Source: CAVTJL01 sp963828215 | GTDB taxonomy: Bacteria; Pseudomonadota; Alphaproteobacteria; Geminicoccales; Geminicoccaceae | DNA: 64,000 bases | Reading direction: 5' to 3' | NCBI GenBank assembly: GCA_963828215.1 | Contig: CAWHFO010000060.1 | Location: 372,001-436,000 of the forward strand | In this document: positions 1 through 7,999 of the stretch, in pieces | Layout of the letters: every line of letters starts with the position of its first letter | Position numbering within the stretch: position 1 is the stretch's first letter | Made by a program: the position numbers and the translations under genes | Notes under the pieces: generated by a model | What the model was told of the DNA's origin: nothing | The model's input: only the letters and a program-made list of their open reading frames with translations | Databases searched by the model: none

Positions 1-972
1 TTCCGGCGGCGACGAGGCGCTGGTAGAAGGCTTTGATCTTGGGGTTGTGGCGCGTGGCGACCAGGGCTGCCATGTAGAGCCCGGTCCGGACTGATGCGCG
101 ACCGCCCCGGATGGTGCGGCGGCCCTTCATCAGCCCGCTGTCGCGGGCGAACGGCGCCAGGCCGGCCAGGCTGGCGACGGCCTTGCCGTCGAGCCCGCCG
201 AGCTCGGGCAGCAAGGCCAGCAAGCCGGCGATCGTGATCGGGCCGAGCCCGGGCACCGAGGCCAGGAGGCGGGCACGGCTGCGGTGGCTCTCGGTCCGCT
301 CGATCCGCTCGGCGATGACCGCGCCCAGCCGGTCGATCTCCGTGTCGAGCCAGTCGAGATGCGCGTCCAGGGAGCCCATGAGGACCGGATCGCCGGCCCG
401 CCGCCGGCGGTTGCGCTCGGCCTCGCGGATCAGGACCAGCTGGCGGCGGCGCAGCACAATAGCCGCGAGCGCCTCGTCCTCGGGCGTCCGTGCGGCTCGA
501 GGCTCGGGTCGCATCCGCTCGGCGAAGAGCGCGAGGCACCGGGCATCGAGCCGGTCGGTCCCCCGGGTCGGCCTCGGGCCGCCCGAGGGCATGCTTCGCC
601 AGCAGCCCGGATCGGGAGCGGCGCTCCCGATCGGGCGAAGTCACGGATCTGCCCCTCCGGCGCCTGCTGGCGCCGGCCACTTCATGGACGGATCGCCGCG
701 CCTGCTGCGCGCGATGGGTTCACCACGGCGACGACGATGCCAGCCTGGCCAAGGGCGCGAGCCAGCCGTTGCTCGAGACCGCCGGTGGCTTCCAGGACCA
801 CGAAGGGCCCGGCCTTGCTGGCGAGCCACGCGACGAGACGACCGATACCGCGCGCGTCATGCGTCAGGCTGAGGCTCTCGCTCCCTGGCAATAGGTGAGC
901 GTCGAGTCGCTGCTCGCTGACATCGACGCCAATGAAGACTTGCGGCTGTCCGAGGCGCTTGGGCATAACCAT
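1..972 (-). pseudogene. IS110-family transposase, disrupted and cut by the window edge
   Basis: The 5' end reads as an IS110 (DEDD) recombinase N-terminus with the motif IGVDVSEQRLD. The remainder is recoverable in other frames: QIRDFARS, GLLAK, TDRLDARCLALFAERM, then the transposase_20 part with LLASVPGLGPITIAGLLALL and later GLYMAALVATRHNP. Between these blocks are three extra segments of about 45, 19 and 34 nt, each carrying a perfect hairpin (657-676, 610-632, 572-588). The first adds an in-frame stop and the others shift frame, so the protein cannot be made. The C-terminus lies beyond base 1. Family assignment is firm; the idea that the hairpin segments are insertions is inferred from the family consensus. 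Confidence 0.85.
572..676. repeat. Three short perfect hairpins inside the IS110 gene
   Basis: 657-664/669-676 pair as CCGGCGCC around TGCT. 610-619/623-632 pair as GATCGGGAGC around GGC. 572-578/582-588 pair as CCTCGGG around CCG. Each sits exactly where the transposase reading frame departs from the family consensus. Confidence 0.7.
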
Positions 973-1269
973 CCCCCCGGTCCCGCTTGCGGGCCGGAGG
1001 GCAGGCTCTCCTATGCGCGGGCTTCCCGCCCGATCGACTGTTCGGCTTCAGTCGAGGAAGCGGACGGGCACCGCGCTGACCCGCGATCTGCCAGGACCAG
1101 GGTCTCCTCGGCGTCCCGCCCGCCGCCTGATCCCCGGCAGCTGCCGGGGATCAGGCATCTCGTCCCGACAATCGCTCAGATCTTGTCCAACCGGTCCAGA
1201 TACGAGGGCTTGCAACTGAGCATGGTGTGAGCTGGGCCCTATCCCTACCTGGCGCGGTCTCCCGCCTCG
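973..1269 (-). other. Non-coding end upstream of the IS110 gene, containing a 32-nt perfect palindrome
   Basis: No gene is supported here. The stretch lies 5' of the IS110 recombinase, the position where IS110-group elements encode their bridge RNA. At 1125-1156 there is a perfect palindrome with arms GCCTGATCCCCGGCAG and its complement and no loop. Whether it belongs to the element end, is a terminator, or is an unrelated repeat cannot be decided without a second copy of the element. Confidence 0.4.
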
Positions 1270-1536
1270 ATGTCCGGTGCCCGCCGCATGCGGCTGGCGC
1301 GAAGGCTCGCCGGCGGCATGACGCAAGGCGAGGTCGCCGCCAGCGAGGGGATGGACGAGACCGAGCTTTTGTCACTTCTCGCGGACCGGGGCTTCCAAGA
1401 GCTCGTTGAGATGTACCGTCTCCAGGACGAGCTGCCCGAGGACGAGCGCGAGCGGCTGCTGATCGATGCCGCGTTCGAGGAGCTCTGGCACCTCGCCCAC
1501 ATGGGCGACGCGAAGGCCGCTCTTGGCGAGGAATGA
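1270..1536 (+). CDS. Small conserved protein of unknown function, paralogue of the gene at 33683
   Basis: An 88-residue, strongly charged, probably all-helical protein starting MSGARRMRLARRLAGG. The first half (RLARRLAGGMTQGEVAASEG) looks like a short helix-turn-helix of the kind found in phage-type or terminase-small-subunit proteins, followed by FQELVEMYRLQDELPEDERERL. The first ~85 residues align without gaps to the N-terminus of the protein encoded at 33683, sharing GARR.RLARRLA.G, EL/EI..L/FIADR and the HL..MGD turn. That makes it a two-member family in this window. No strong Shine-Dalgarno is visible. It stands alone between the IS110 end and the next gene. Function unknown; a DNA-binding role is only a guess. 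Confidence 0.6.
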   Translation: MSGARRMRLARRLAGGMTQGEVAASEGMDETELLSLLADRGFQELVEMYRLQDELPEDERERLLIDAAFEELWHLAHMGDAKAALGEE

Positions 1537-1759
1537 CCGGAGCACGCGCATGAGCCTCCCTTCCCGGCGAGGACACTACCATAGGTCGGGCCGGGCGGTG
1601 AGGTGCGGGGCTCTGATCTTGGTCACTGGTGGCCAGTGAGCAAGGGTCGGCGTCGCTGCCGTGGCGCCGGGCACTCCCTTGACGCGCGGACGGCGAAAGC
1701 GCAGCATCGACAGCTTACCTCGACCGACAGTCGTCGAGGAACAAAAAGGGAGAGCCTTC

Positions 1760-2050
1760 ATGCATGCCGTCATGAGAACATATTCGGGCGGGGGTGCGAA
1801 AGCGCTGGCCGATCTGCTGGAGAAGCGCAAGAGTGATGTCGAGGGGGTGATGCGCGGGGTGGCGGGGTTCAAGGCCTATTCGCTGATCCGCACGGCCGAC
1901 GGCTGCATCTCGGTGACGGTGTGTGCCGACAAGGCGGGCGCCGATGCGAGCGTGCGGACGGCGGCGGAGTGGGTGCGGGCGAATGCGGGGGACCTCAAGG
2001 TCTCGGCACCGCAGGTGACCGAAGGCAGCGTGATCACCCACATCAGCTAG
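1760..2050 (+). CDS. Small alpha/beta-barrel (ABM-like) protein, unknown function
   Basis: A 96-residue cytoplasmic protein starting MHAVMRTYSGGGAKALADLLEKR. The start at 1760 is chosen because AGGGAGAG precedes it and upstream in-frame sequence looks non-coding. The pattern of a beta strand (HAVMRTYSG), a helix (KALADLLEKRKSDVEGVMRGV) and then strands (FKAYSLIRTADGCISVTVCAD) with a final helix is that of dimeric alpha/beta barrel proteins related to antibiotic-biosynthesis monooxygenases. No catalytic residue can be assigned. It converges on the gene at 2132-2692 across a short A-rich tract. Confidence 0.7.
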   Translation: MHAVMRTYSGGGAKALADLLEKRKSDVEGVMRGVAGFKAYSLIRTADGCISVTVCADKAGADASVRTAAEWVRANAGDLKVSAPQVTEGSVITHIS

Positions 2051-2103
2051 CCCGGGACTTCCCCGAGCAGCGAGCGCCGTTCCGGGCCCGCCCGCCAAAA
2101 GAC

Positions 2104-2120
2104 CAGAAAAAGAAAAAAAG
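2104..2120. other. A-rich tract between convergent genes
   Basis: AGAAAAAGAAAAAAAGCC in an otherwise ~70% GC context, between the stops of two convergent genes. Read on the minus strand it is a T-tract only 12 nt beyond the stop of the 2132-2692 gene, but no clear stem precedes it. The same motif recurs near 27054, 34562 and 37533. Confidence 0.5.
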
Positions 2121-2131
2121 CCTTGGGCTGA

Positions 2132-2692
2132 CTATCTGGGCAGCGGGATCGTGTGGATGTGGACGTCGTGGCCCGAGTGGCGGGTCAGGATGTCGAGGGC
2201 GCGGCGCTCGCTGGCCTCGTCGGGGGTTTTCACCCAGAGGAGGATGCCGCCGCGGTCGAGCTGCTCCTGGAGCCAGTCGGCGTGGCGGCGGTCCATCCAG
2301 CGGGCGAGCACGGTGGCGAGGGAGGCGCCGATGACGGCCGTGCCGGCGATGGCGGCGGCGACGGCGCCGGCCGAGGCGACGACGATGCCGGCGGCGATGA
2401 GGGGCGGCAGGACGGTGAGGGAGCTGGTGACGAGGTCCTCGCGGCGGCCGATGCCCTTGCTGGAGACGAAGGCGGTGCGGGGCGCCTCGGGGTCGTCCTC
2501 CATCTCCTCGATCCGCTGGTACATGTGGCCGAGCTTCTCCTCGACGGTGGCGTGGCCGGCGAGGAGGCTGATGTCGTCGGCGGCGACGCCGCTGGCCCGG
2601 AGCGCGTCGAAGGCCGCCTCGAGCGTCGACCAGTCCTCCATGACCGCCACGGCCTCGCGGCTGCCCGTTCCCGTCGTCCCCGCGTCCGCCAT
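2132..2692 (-). CDS. Membrane-associated general-stress-type protein (YflT/GSP17M-like)
   Basis: A 186-residue protein. The start MADAGTTG is preferred over an earlier ATG because AGGAGGGG lies upstream. Residues ~15-75 form the domain seen in general stress protein 17M/YflT relatives (EAVAVMEDWSTLEAAFDALRASG, then ISLLAGHATVEEKLG). Residues ~110-150 are a Gly/Ala-rich hydrophobic hairpin (LPPLIAAGIVVASAGAVAAAIAG) typical of glycine-zipper membrane segments. The C-terminal part (WLQEQLDRGGILLWVKTPDE) resembles the closing half of the same fold. Role not known; families of this type are linked to envelope stress. Confidence 0.65.
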   Translation of the reverse strand: MADAGTTGTGSREAVAVMEDWSTLEAAFDALRASGVAADDISLLAGHATVEEKLGHMYQRIEEMEDDPEAPRTAFVSSKGIGRREDLVTSSLTVLPPLIAAGIVVASAGAVAAAIAGTAVIGASLATVLARWMDRRHADWLQEQLDRGGILLWVKTPDEASERRALDILTRHSGHDVHIHTIPLPR

Positions 2693-2837
2693 CTTTCTCG
2701 AGTCCCCTCCTGCGCACATCGGCCCCTGCCTTAGGGGCGCATGCTGGAGCGGACGCTGATCCAGATCAAGCGGGGCGGGTTCTCAGGGCCCGGGGCTTGT
2801 GCTCTAAGCGGGCGGCGGCGTCGGCGGGAGGGGAGCC

Positions 2838-3642
2838 ATGAGGATCGAGCGTCTGTTGATCACGGGGGCCGCGGGTGCCCTGGGCCGGGCGCTGAGGGCG
2901 CATGTCCAGGGCCGCTACGGGGCGCTGCGCCTGTCCGACCGGGCCGATCTCGGCACGGCGGCCGCGGGCGAGGAGCTGATGCCGGCCGAGCTCGGCGATG
3001 CGGCGGCCGTCGACCGGGTGTTCCAGGGTGTCGACGCCTGTGTCCATCTGGGCGGGCAGTCGGTCGAGGCGGACTGGCCGACCGTGCTGAACGCCAACAT
3101 CGTGGGGCTCGTCAACGTGTTCGAGGCGGCGCGGAAGGCCGGGACCAGGCGCATCCTCTTCGCCAGCTCGAACCACGCGATCGGCTTCCAGCCGGTTACG
3201 AAGCGGCTCGACCACGAGACGCCGGCGCGGCCCGATTTCGCGCTACGGCCTGAGCAAGGCGTTCGGCGAGGATCTGGCGCTCTACTACGCCAACAAGCAC
3301 GGCATCTCGGCGCTGTGCATGCGGATCGGCTCGGCCCGGGCAGAGCCGGTGGACCAGCGCATGCTCAGCACCTGGCAGAGCCTGCCGGATTTCTGCCGGA
3401 TGATCGATGCCGGGCTCGCCGCCGACTATGTGTACGAGATCGTCTACGGGGTCTCGGCCAACACGCGGAGCTGGTGGGACAACGGCAATGCCGCGCGGCT
3501 GGGCTATCGGCCGGTGGACGATGCCGAGCGCTTCGCGGACAGGCTGGTCGGCAAGACCTTCGGGAACGCCCTCGACAACGAGCGGCAGGGCGGCGGCTTC
3601 TGCTCGCCCGATTTCACGGGCGATCCGGCCAAGATCGTCTGA
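2838..3642 (+). CDS. NAD-dependent epimerase/dehydratase, uronate-dehydrogenase-like (one frameshift)
   Basis: Extended SDR protein of about 267 residues. It begins MRIERLLITGAAGALGRAL (Rossmann motif GAAGALG), continues through VHLGGQSVEADW and ILFASSNHAIGF, and after one indel near 3237 resumes with RYGLSKAFGEDLALYYANKHG. The YxxxK pair is Y-GLS-K. The indel is a single extra T in GATTTCGCG; removing it gives DSRYGLSK in frame. The region after the catalytic Tyr (IGSARAEPVDQRMLSTW, GVSANTRSWWDN) is characteristic of uronate dehydrogenases, which oxidise galacturonate or glucuronate to the aldarolactone. It could equally be a related sugar dehydrogenase. Probably intact in the organism. Confidence 0.8.
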
Positions 3643-3799
3643 TCGGAGGGTGCTGCGCGGATAGGACGCAGCGGGCCGGCGCCGGCGGAACGCGGTGTCG
3701 GCTGGGATCTCCTGCCCGAATCCCAGCCGCCACCTGAGGTCGAGATGGAGCGGCGCCCCGGCCGGTCAATGGGGCCGAGGCGGCATTTCCCCCCTCCTC

Positions 3800-4570
3800 C
3801 TAGCGCATGGCCGGGTGGACCAGGAAGCCGCCGCCGCCGACGTTGAGGTGGCTGCCGGCGACGAAGGAGGCCTTGTCCGAGAGCAGCCAGACGATCGCCT
3901 CGGCGACCTCCTCGGGCTCGGCCACCCGCTGCATGGCGATCGAGGCGGCGATGGACCGGCGCAGCTCCGGGTCGTCGCGGACGGCGCTGGTCATGTCGGT
4001 CAGGGTGACGCCGGGGCGGACGACGTTGACCCGGATGCCCTCGGCCGCGACCTCCTTGGCGAGGCCGGTCGTGAAGGCGTCGACGGCGGCCTTCGAGGCC
4101 GCGTAGGCGGAGGCGCCCGGCCGGCCGCCGATGGTGGCGGCCATGGAGGAGACGTTGACGATGGCCCCGCCCGTGCCGCCGGCTGCGGTCGACATGCGCC
4201 GCACGGCCTCCCGGCAGCAGAGCATGAGGCCCACCACGTTGACCGCCATGAGTCGCCGCAGCCCCTCGGCCTCGAGCTCGGCGACCCGGCCGTGGTGGCT
4301 GATGCCGGCCGAGTTGACGAGCGCCGTGACCGGCCCGAGCGCCCGCTCGGCCTCCTCGAACAGGCGGACGATATCGGACGGGCTCGCGACATCGGCCCGG
4401 ATCGCCACGGCCCTGCCGCCGGCCCGCTCGATGCCCTGGACGACCGCCGCGGCGGCGGCCTCGTCGTTCCGGTAGTTGACCGCCACGGCATGGCCGGCCG
4501 CGGCCGCCAGCCCGGCCGTCGCCCGGCCGATGCCCCGGCTGCCGCCGGTGATCACGCAAACCCCGCCCAT
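3800..4570 (-). CDS. Short-chain dehydrogenase/reductase (FabG-like)
   Basis: A 256-residue classical SDR. Cofactor motif VITGGSRGIGRA is at the N-terminus, NSAGIS is the NNAG equivalent, the catalytic serine is in NVSSMAA, and Tyr/Lys are in YAASK, followed by the usual PGVTLTDM. The N-terminal ITGGSRG and NYRNDE pattern suggests NADP(H). The start MGGVCVITGG is chosen because GGGAGG lies just upstream; an in-frame ATG 7 codons earlier is possible. It is divergent from the serine-hydrolase-fold gene at 4658. Substrate not predictable; fatty-acid FabG is unlikely because there is no fab context. Confidence 0.85.
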   Translation of the reverse strand: MGGVCVITGGSRGIGRATAGLAAAAGHAVAVNYRNDEAAAAAVVQGIERAGGRAVAIRADVASPSDIVRLFEEAERALGPVTALVNSAGISHHGRVAELEAEGLRRLMAVNVVGLMLCCREAVRRMSTAAGGTGGAIVNVSSMAATIGGRPGASAYAASKAAVDAFTTGLAKEVAAEGIRVNVVRPGVTLTDMTSAVRDDPELRRSIAASIAMQRVAEPEEVAEAIVWLLSDKASFVAGSHLNVGGGGFLVHPAMR

Positions 4571-4657
4571 GGCCCATCCTCCCTCTTCCACGGTATCCTT
4601 AGAAGCGTGCTAAGACTCGCCCCGCCGCTGCGCAAGGACCCAGCTCCAGGAGGTCGG

Positions 4658-5830
4658 ATGCCCGTCACGCGTGCCTGCATGGCCGTCGCAGGCTGTCTCG
4701 CTCTCGCCGGCCTCGCCGGCGCGTCCCCGGCCGGTGCCGCCGACTGCGCCGCCAGCGCCCAGCTCGTGAGCTGGCCGGCCGACGGCTGGACGACGGCCAA
4801 GCCGGAGGCTCCCCCGGATGCCCTGGCGGCCTTCACCACCTACGCCTTCCCGGAAGACCAGCCCAACGCGTCCCCCTCCAATCTCCAGACCGACGCGCTC
4901 CTCGTGGCGCAGGGCGGCACGATCGTCTTCGAGCGCTACGAGCAGGGCTTCCGCCAGGATATGCCGGCAGCCACCTGGGGCATCACCTACAGCGTCGTCC
5001 AGGCCCTCTATGGCCGCCTGACGCTGGAGAAGCATCTCGACCTCGACACGCCGGTCGGCCGCCTGCTGCCGTCGCTCGACAGCCCGGACAAGCAGGCGAT
5101 CACGGTGCGCCAGCTCCTCACCATGACGTCGGGCCTCCGGTTCGACGACCGCTTCGACAACGCGCCCTTCGGGTCGACCCTCCTGAGCATGCTCTACACG
5201 CGCGGTCATCGGGACATGGCGGCCTTCGTCGCCGGCCAGCCGCTGGATGCCAAGCCCGGCACGCGCTGGAGCCTCAGCGGCGGCGATCCGACGCTGCTGA
5301 TGGCGGCCATGCGCCCCCTGGTCGGCGAGGCGGCCTATGGCGGCTATCCCTGGACCGCGCTGTTCGATCCCCTGGGCATGCGCTCGGTCGTCTGGGAGCG
5401 GGACGGCAGCGGCACCTTCGTCGGCTCCTCCTATCTCTACGCGACCCCGCGCGACCTCGCCAGGCTCGGCCTCCTCTACCTGATGGACGGCTGTTGGGCG
5501 GGGCAGCGCCTGCTGCCCGACGGCTGGGTCAAGCTCGCGGGCACCCCGGCGGCACCGCTGCTGGGCGACAATGACGGCGCCCGGCGGGCCAGCTTCGGGG
5601 CGCTCTGGTGGCTGAACGTGCCGCTCGGGGAGGGGGCCAGCCCGCCCATGACCACGGCCCCGACCGACACCCTGATCGCGATCGGCCAGAACGGCCAGCG
5701 GCTCTACGTCATCCCCTCGCTCGGGCTGGTGATCGTCCGGACCGCCGACGATCAGGACCGCAGCTTCTCGGACGCGACCTTCCTGCAGCTCGCCATCAAG
5801 GCCTTCGCGGCCCGCGGACGGAGCTCCTGA
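4658..5830 (+). CDS. Secreted serine-hydrolase/beta-lactamase-fold protein lacking the SxxK motif
   Basis: A 390-residue protein with a Sec signal peptide (cleavage after SPAGA or GAAD), preceded by AGGAGG 5 nt from ATG. Overall similarity to class C beta-lactamase/esterase-fold proteins is clear: ITVRQLLTMTSGLRFDD, then GTRWSLSGGDPTLLMAAM, YATPRDLARLGLLYL and a C-terminal GQNGQRLYVIPSLGLVIV. At the active-site helix, where the family has W-S-x-x-K-S, this protein has TWGITYSVVQ, so both the nucleophilic Ser and the Lys are replaced (Gly, Tyr). It may be a non-enzymatic binding protein. It overlaps the next gene by one base (TGATG) and is probably co-translated with it. Confidence 0.8.
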   Translation: MPVTRACMAVAGCLALAGLAGASPAGAADCAASAQLVSWPADGWTTAKPEAPPDALAAFTTYAFPEDQPNASPSNLQTDALLVAQGGTIVFERYEQGFRQDMPAATWGITYSVVQALYGRLTLEKHLDLDTPVGRLLPSLDSPDKQAITVRQLLTMTSGLRFDDRFDNAPFGSTLLSMLYTRGHRDMAAFVAGQPLDAKPGTRWSLSGGDPTLLMAAMRPLVGEAAYGGYPWTALFDPLGMRSVVWERDGSGTFVGSSYLYATPRDLARLGLLYLMDGCWAGQRLLPDGWVKLAGTPAAPLLGDNDGARRASFGALWWLNVPLGEGASPPMTTAPTDTLIAIGQNGQRLYVIPSLGLVIVRTADDQDRSFSDATFLQLAIKAFAARGRSS

Positions 5831-6141
5831 TGCGCCTGATCCTCCGCCTCCTCGTCGGCCTCGCCCTCATCGCGGTCGTCTTCTGGATCGTGACGGGCTG
5901 GGCCAACCTCGTCAGCGTCCCGGCGATCCTGCCGGCCTACCTCGCCAAGGAGACCTGCTCCTGCCGCTTCGTGATCGGCCAGACCGACGCCTACTGCAAG
6001 AGCTATGCCAGCTCGTGGGTCCCGTTCGCGAGCGTCGACGTCGACACGGCCGCCCGCCGCGTCGAGGCTTCTGTTCTAGGCGTCGGCCGCGTCGCCAAGC
6101 ACATGAGCACGCGCGACGGCTGCCGGCTGGACGACCAGTAG
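5830..6141 (+). CDS. Small membrane-anchored Cys-containing protein
   Basis: A 103-residue protein with one N-terminal transmembrane segment (LILRLLVGLALIAVVFWIV) and a short extracytoplasmic domain containing four cysteines (CSC, C in DAYCKS, C in DGCRL), suitable for two disulfides. Its ATG overlaps the stop of the upstream serine-hydrolase-fold gene, so the two are almost certainly translationally coupled and may act as a pair. No family recognised. Confidence 0.75.
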   Translation: MRLILRLLVGLALIAVVFWIVTGWANLVSVPAILPAYLAKETCSCRFVIGQTDAYCKSYASSWVPFASVDVDTAARRVEASVLGVGRVAKHMSTRDGCRLDDQ

Positions 6142-6379
6142 CGGAGGCACCGGCGGGGCGACCGCCGGAAGACGACACGAGCCTCGCCGACACCGACGAG
6201 GGAACGGAGGTCTCGATCCTGTGCCGGTGCATACCGGCAGGCACTCGGCCCGAGGACGACGAGACGGGCTGCAAAGAGCCCCTGCGAAAGCTGGCTGCTG
6301 TTCTCGAGTAGCGCTGGGCCGGCGCTCATCGAGGAAGCCGCGGAGCAGGCCGGGAAGTAGAAGGCGCGGGCCGGGATCG

Positions 6380-6545
6380 AGCGGTCCGCTGCGGAAAGCG
6401 CGGCGCGGCAAGCTCGGGGCAATCCATCGCCTGTGGCGGCGCCGCGGCAGGGCGGAAGTAACAGCGCATCGTCCACCCCGCGGCAGGCGAGCAGGCCGCC
6501 GTCGGAGGTGATCCTCGCGCCGTGGAACTCGCGCGCGTCCGCCAT
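6380..6545 (-). pseudogene. Possible IS1380-type transposase N-terminal remnant
   Basis: The minus strand reads EFHGARITSDGGLLACRGVDD, which resembles the conserved N-terminal GGRITSDGGLLLLRE of IS1380-family transposases. Downstream the frame loses similarity and no DDE region can be seen before 6142. The ~500-base interval 6142-6648 holds nothing else I can support. Confidence 0.35.
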
Positions 6546-6648
6546 CCCGCACCCGCCAGGCCGCCGCTACGTCTCTGATCTCCATTGCGGAACCGGCGCG
6601 GAACGTCGGTTGCGGCTCACCGCATCTGGGGCATGCGGGACAAATCCG

Positions 6649-7284
6649 TCAGGCGGCAGGTCCGGTGAGGCGGTACCCGGTGCCGCCCAGCGTGCGGGTC
6701 ATGTGCTCGGCGTACCACCGTGGCCAGTCGGGATCGGGCCTGCCGAGCTCCTTCTCGTGAGCTCCGTGCGCGGCTGCCGCACTCTTGAGCGCCTCCAGCA
6801 GGATGTCGGTCATCGTGCCGCCGACCGGCTCGTGGCGCGTCCTTCCGGGGAGCCGCTCCCTGATCTCCTGCAGCAGCCAGGCGTTGCCGTCGGGATCGCT
6901 GAACGAGGCATACGAGGCGTAGGAACGGCCTTGGGGATCCGGGCCCGGAGCGCGTGCCTCGGTACCTGCGTGAAAGCCGCCGGCGAGGCCACCCCCGGCG
7001 TCGTGAAACACCTCGCCGACCTCGACGCCGTGCGACAGAAGCTCGCCCCGGGCCGCGTCGATGTCGTGCACCGCCAGGACCAGGCGGTCGATCGAGCCCG
7101 GCCGGGCGGAGGTGATCCCCTTGCCGAAGATGATCGATGCCTCCGAGCCCGGCGGAGTGAGCTGTAGTATCCGGTAGTCCTCGTTCGCGACGTAGTCGAT
7201 ATCCAGCCGGAACCCCAGCTTCTCGTAGAATGCCTTGGCCCGGTCGACATCGGAAACAGGAATGACCAGGACTTCCAGTTTCAT
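6649..7284 (-). CDS. Glyoxalase/bleomycin-resistance (VOC) family protein
   Basis: A 211-residue protein. Residues 1-125 are a VOC domain: MKLEVLVIPVSDVDRAKAFYEKLGFRLD, then ITSARPGSIDRLVLAVHDIDAARGELLSHGVEVGEVF and FSDPDGNAWLLQEI, with the usual betaalphabetabetabeta repeats. After it comes a helical tail (MTDILLEALKSAAAAHGAHEKELGRPDPDWPRWYAEHMTR) that occurs as a separate domain in similar proteins. It lies just downstream of the cytochrome P460 gene on the same strand (34 nt gap), possibly one transcript. Substrate unknown; more likely a dioxygenase-like or binding member than glyoxalase I. Confidence 0.8.
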   Translation of the reverse strand: MKLEVLVIPVSDVDRAKAFYEKLGFRLDIDYVANEDYRILQLTPPGSEASIIFGKGITSARPGSIDRLVLAVHDIDAARGELLSHGVEVGEVFHDAGGGLAGGFHAGTEARAPGPDPQGRSYASYASFSDPDGNAWLLQEIRERLPGRTRHEPVGGTMTDILLEALKSAAAAHGAHEKELGRPDPDWPRWYAEHMTRTLGGTGYRLTGPAA

Positions 7285-7318
7285 GTCCAAGCTGACTGCT
7301 CCTCTCCACGTTCGGCCT

Positions 7319-7844
7319 TCAAGGTGCATAACGGTTGAAGACGAAGTCGCGAGCTTTGGCGATCGCATGGCAGGGAAAGCAGGTGTCGTGCACCGCCTCG
7401 CCGGCGGGTTTGCCGTCGTCGAACTGAGCGAACCCCCAGCCGCCGGTCGAGGCGTATCTTCTCGAGTTCCTTGACCATGAACTGTACCCCGTTCCTGGGT
7501 GGCCCGGCCACGAAGGATTGGGGATGGCCAAAGGCCTTGCTGCTTTCCTCCAACGGGTCGTAGCTCCAGGCCAGCCGGGCAATGATGGTGCCGTCCGGGT
7601 ACGGAAGCTTCCCTTCCCGGGAGGCCACGATCGCTACGTCGTTGCCCAGAATGGCGCGCAGATCGTCGAGCTTGCCTTCCTCGTGGGCCACGGAGATCAA
7701 CCTCCAGTCGCGGTATCCGGACGGGATTTTTACTCCGTAGATCGGCGCGGCCTCGCCATCGGCCTGTCCGGATGCGGGGGCCATGTAGGCGACCGCGCCG
7801 GCCAGCGCTCCAAAGGCAGCGAGGGCGAAAAAAATCCGTCTCAT
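7319..7844 (-). CDS. Cytochrome P460 family protein (one frameshift)
   Basis: About 174 residues: signal peptide MRRIFFALAAFGALAGAVAYM, then the P460 domain with YGVKIPSGYRDWRLISVAHEEG and VQFMVKELEK. After an indel near 7458 it continues with YASTGGWGFAQFDDGKPAGEAVHDTCFPCHAIAKARDFVFNRYAP. The c-type haem motif is CFPCH. Members of this periplasmic family bind one haem c cross-linked to a lysine and oxidise or detoxify hydroxylamine/NO, although many relatives of this length are of unknown activity. The single indel is probably an assembly error. Confidence 0.75.
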
Positions 7845-7999
7845 GCGGTGCCGCCTTCAACGCTCATCCGCCGGCAGCCCGTTCGGTGGCGGGGCAGGGT
7901 TCGGAGCGGTCGCGTGCTGGCCCGGGGCGCATTCGCGCTTGGTCGCGGCCCGCGGATTCGGACCATGCGGGCCGGGCGCATCCCGAGGCGGCCGCCTGT

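Noticed and set aside
111..898. Long plus-strand open frames rich in Arg/Pro/Ala across the IS110 region
   Set aside because: They are antisense to a recognisable transposase and have no domain or ribosome-binding site.
4610..5209. Minus-strand open frame with VEPEARRHGEELAHRDRLL-type sequence
   Set aside because: Antisense shadow of the serine-hydrolase-fold gene; composition is that of a frame opposite a GC-rich gene.
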